From assembly GCF_011050415.1 (NCBI RefSeq), contig NZ_DRFS01000002.1:62001-126000 (forward strand): a stretch of DNA of 64,000 nucleotides, given 5' to 3'. Positions 62,070 to 64,000 of this stretch are shown in pieces. The notes beneath the pieces were generated by a model that saw only the letters and a list, made by a program, of their open reading frames with translations, ran no database searches and was not told the DNA's origin. This DNA is from Halomonas sp. GTDB lineage: Bacteria; Pseudomonadota; Gammaproteobacteria; Pseudomonadales; Halomonadaceae. Positions within the stretch are counted from its first letter, which is position 1. Each line of letters begins with the position of its first letter. A program made the position numbers and the translations under genes.

Positions 62070-62312
62070 CTATACGTTCTTAAAACTCGCCTTTATATTA
62101 AAGTATTCATTTTGGATATCTTCAATAATTCTACCATATTGTAGGTCAGCTATTTCTTTGAATTTACTGCTTGGAATAACTCCAAAGTTATTTACGCAGT
62201 CTCTAACTAAATGCGCTAAAATAGGGTTTCTTATATCGTACTGGTTGTTTATTTTGTTATATAAAATTTTATATATTTCATCACTGTAATTAGTGTTCAT
62301 CGATGAATTCAT
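62070..62312 (-). CDS. AT-rich hypothetical protein (80 aa)
   Basis: An 80-residue helical-looking soluble protein (starts MNSSMNTNYSDEIYKILYNK). AAGAGG lies about nine bases before the ATG on the minus strand. Base composition is far more AT-rich than the rest of the window, a sign of recent transfer from a different source. No family is recognised. Confidence 0.6.
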   Translation of the reverse strand: MNSSMNTNYSDEIYKILYNKINNQYDIRNPILAHLVRDCVNNFGVIPSSKFKEIADLQYGRIIEDIQNEYFNIKASFKNV

Positions 62313-62831
62313 GTGTTTTTCCTCTTTTGTTTTTAAATTTATTCCTTACTCTTTAATGGTGTTATTTAGGTCAAAAACATAACATGAAGTAGCCGTTTAG
62401 CTCTGTAATTGTCTGGTTTTATGTTTTAGATATAATAAACTATACGAATTAATACTTGGAAATTTAAGAGTGTTTTATTATTAATTTTAAAGTAATTTTA
62501 TAGCATATTAGTATGCATTTGTAAACCCTTGGTGTATTCGGTAAGTATTTTAAATATTATATCTGGTATATTAAAGTAACGTCTTATGTATGCGTTGAGA
62601 ATACACTTTTAAAGCGATTATCGTTTATGTTTTTTCATGTTAGAATATGAATGTAAGCCATTCGAAAATATTAAGATCAGTATCCGCAGCCAACTTATAT
62701 TAAGATTTCTCTAAATTGAGAAACTGGAGTGTCGGTTGTTTTTTTGCATTTTATCAATGTATTGCGAATTAAGCTGTTGATCTTGATTGACAATCAATAC
62801 CTTGCGCCACTTTTCATTTGGTGATGTAACT
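62313..62831. other. AT-rich intergenic region
   Basis: About 520 bases of strongly AT-rich DNA without a convincing gene on either strand. It presumably carries the divergent promoters of the 80-residue gene and the DUF6957-like gene; many TATAAT-like boxes are present, so none can be singled out. The AT bias is a typical target for H-NS-type silencers. Confidence 0.5.
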
Positions 62832-63230
62832 ATGGATAAAATCGTAGAGCTGACCGAACTATTGTACGAGCCAGGCGAAATGATGGCTGGATCCCCAATG
62901 AGCAATGATGAAGCAAAGGCTTATGTTCGAGAGCGAGCATATGACAAAGAATATTGCATTGTGCGCGACTGGATTTGGATCGATTTAGACGTAACAGAAG
63001 AAGAGCGATGTATCCTTGAAAATACTCGTCGGCAGCCAATCGTGATCTATGCACACAGCGTGATTTTCGACACTGCACGCCGCTGGGATGTGGGCGATTA
63101 TGTACGCACGTCTTTTTTGTGTGAATTTCATGACGGGTTTATGTTTGAAACAATGAATTCGATTTATGTGCTGCTTGGGGAGGGCAATAGAAAGCGGACA
63201 AGTCTAGATACGCTTGGAATGTTAATTTAA
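62832..63230 (+). CDS. DUF6957-like hypothetical protein
   Basis: A 132-residue soluble protein. The pattern MDKIVELTELLYEPGEMMAGSPMS, then EYCIVRDWIWIDLDVTEEE and YVLLGEGNRKRTSL resembles DUF6957 proteins remembered from Pseudomonas mobile regions. Function is unknown. The ATG at 62832 is preferred; an upstream TTG at 62787 is in frame but has no ribosome-binding site. It lies alone in the island. Confidence 0.65.
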   Translation: MDKIVELTELLYEPGEMMAGSPMSNDEAKAYVRERAYDKEYCIVRDWIWIDLDVTEEERCILENTRRQPIVIYAHSVIFDTARRWDVGDYVRTSFLCEFHDGFMFETMNSIYVLLGEGNRKRTSLDTLGMLI

Positions 63231-63333
63231 TCTCAGAGCATTGTCTCATAACCACTCTCAGCAATACGGTTAACTTAGCTGAACCTTTGCTTTTACCAGC
63301 CAAATTTCAGTTGAGGGGCTGTTCTACTTTGCC

Positions 63334-63564
63334 ATGGTTGTAGTCATGATTTTGAGCAGGAGGTCAGTCACGGAACAGGATCATCAAATCCAAAATTTTG
63401 ATGTCGATGAGATTTTGAAAGCGATCGAAGCAGATCGCAAGTCTGGATTCCTTCCGAATATAGTGACCAGAAGCACCGTTCGTTACGGGGTTGACCCTGA
63501 TAATCCAATGAAAATAGTGGCTGTAGACGCTCATGGAAAGCATATACCTCTTCCATATCCGTAG
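63334..63564 (+). CDS. Small hypothetical protein with an odd start (76 aa)
   Basis: The frame runs from ATG 63334 (or ATG 63346) to TAG 63564, product with FDVDEILKAIEADRKSGFLP and ending HGKHIPLPYP. Neither ATG has a ribosome-binding site. Instead AGGAGG lies inside the frame at 63358-63363, followed after six bases by ACG at 63370. This could be a rare ACG start or an original ATG lost by mutation. No family is recognised. Confidence 0.4.
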   Translation: MVVVMILSRRSVTEQDHQIQNFDVDEILKAIEADRKSGFLPNIVTRSTVRYGVDPDNPMKIVAVDAHGKHIPLPYP

Positions 63565-64000
63565 AAGAGTTAAGTAGCTGGGCTTTTACTGGCCTGGCTT
63601 AGGCATCTCTTTGGATTGCCTCTACACCCCCCGCCATCGTTGGTCTCAATGCTTCACTCAACCGCATCAAAGGTTGTGAGGATGGGTTAGAACATCTCTC
63701 TATATAAAATTTCTCAATGTCTCCATCTCTCATGTCTTGGTTTCATGCATTGCTAGTTCGGCATTAATCGCAACTTTCAGCTGGCTAGTCTCTTCAAACG
63801 CTTAGTAAACAGCCCCCACATATAGACGTAAGCAGGCGAGGGCGTCGCTGGTAATATATGAGCTGTTAGTCGGCGAAGCAGGTCTCACCTGGAACAATTA
63901 TGTGATTTTCAAAAGAGTTGTCGTTTCGTGCTACTCAAAAGAAAAGTATGTGTGAGCTATATCGGGCATCGCTTCAAGTACTAATGGGAGGCCATATCTA
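63565..64000. other. Non-coding or decayed island sequence at the window end
   Basis: 436 bases without a supported gene. A minus-strand open stretch of about 24 codons near 63733-63805 reads like a protein tail (ETSQLKVAINAELAMHE) but has no start and may be a gene remnant. The last bases contain GGGAGG before the window edge, possibly the leader of a gene that begins outside. Confidence 0.4.

Noticed and set aside
56678..64000. Search for a direct repeat of the ettA 5' end marking the right island boundary
   Set aside because: No copy of the ettA start region was found by eye; the boundary is probably beyond the window.

Overview
The window reads as a chromosomal segment of a halophilic gammaproteobacterium, most likely Halomonadaceae (Halomonas sensu lato). 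Supporting signs are the gene order rpsF-rpsR-DUF2232 membrane protein-rplI-dnaB, a Tat-exported HiPIP, the PrkA-YeaH-SpoVR stress operon, two complete Mrp/Mnh Na+/H+ antiporter operons placed head to head, a PhaR-type regulator and a Coq7 ubiquinone hydroxylase. The genus is inferred from gene content, not from a marker alignment.

Layout, 1-51 kb (core-like chromosome): a 5'-truncated LysR regulator, an AGCS amino-acid:Na+ symporter, an azoreductase and an alkyltransferase-like protein. These are followed on the minus strand by a GNAT/nitrilase fusion and an EamA exporter. Then come FadH-type dienoyl-CoA reductase, L-threonine aldolase and the prkA-yeaH-spoVR operon; HiPIP, an AsnC-type RAM-domain protein and a NUC1 nuclease; two tandem tRNA-Leu(CAG) genes; rnr-rlmB; the ribosomal rpsF-rpsR-(DUF2232)-rplI block and dnaB. 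Next is a light/heme cluster (DCC-family protein plus FeS-type photolyase, divergent from hemH). The Mrp operons follow: a minus-strand six-gene operon with a fused A+B subunit and a plus-strand seven-gene operon with separate A and B. A DUF2256/CRY-DASH pair, a lytic transglycosylase, a retropepsin-like protease, rsmE, phaR, purD, a hotdog thioesterase, a phosphoribulokinase-like kinase, a HIT protein, coq7 and ettA complete the core part.

Layout, about 51-64 kb (mobile island): immediately upstream of ettA is an operon of three different tyrosine recombinases plus a small partner protein, with ATGA start/stop overlaps. It resembles the Gamma-Mobile-Trio (GmtY/GmtZ/GmtX) and Tn554-like recombinase sets. 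EttA carries about nine extra N-terminal residues before its conserved start, which suggests that the element joined the chromosome inside the first codons of ettA and supplies a replacement start and promoter. The cargo includes an unannotated 32-residue hydrophobic microprotein gene with its own promoter and terminator, a one-TM unknown protein, and a tightly coupled operon of serine recombinase, VPA1267-like coiled-coil protein and RecD2-like helicase behind a promoter with a perfect palindrome. It continues with AT-rich DNA holding small unknown genes and a DUF6957-like gene. The right end of the island is not in the window.

How the parts work together: the core section combines ion homeostasis (two Mrp complexes, Na+-coupled uptake), stress and stationary-phase functions (PrkA/YeaH/SpoVR, RNase R, EttA), light and DNA-damage functions (two photolyase-family proteins and an alkyltransferase-like protein) and translation/replication housekeeping. 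The island contributes DNA-recombination machinery and uncharacterised cargo.
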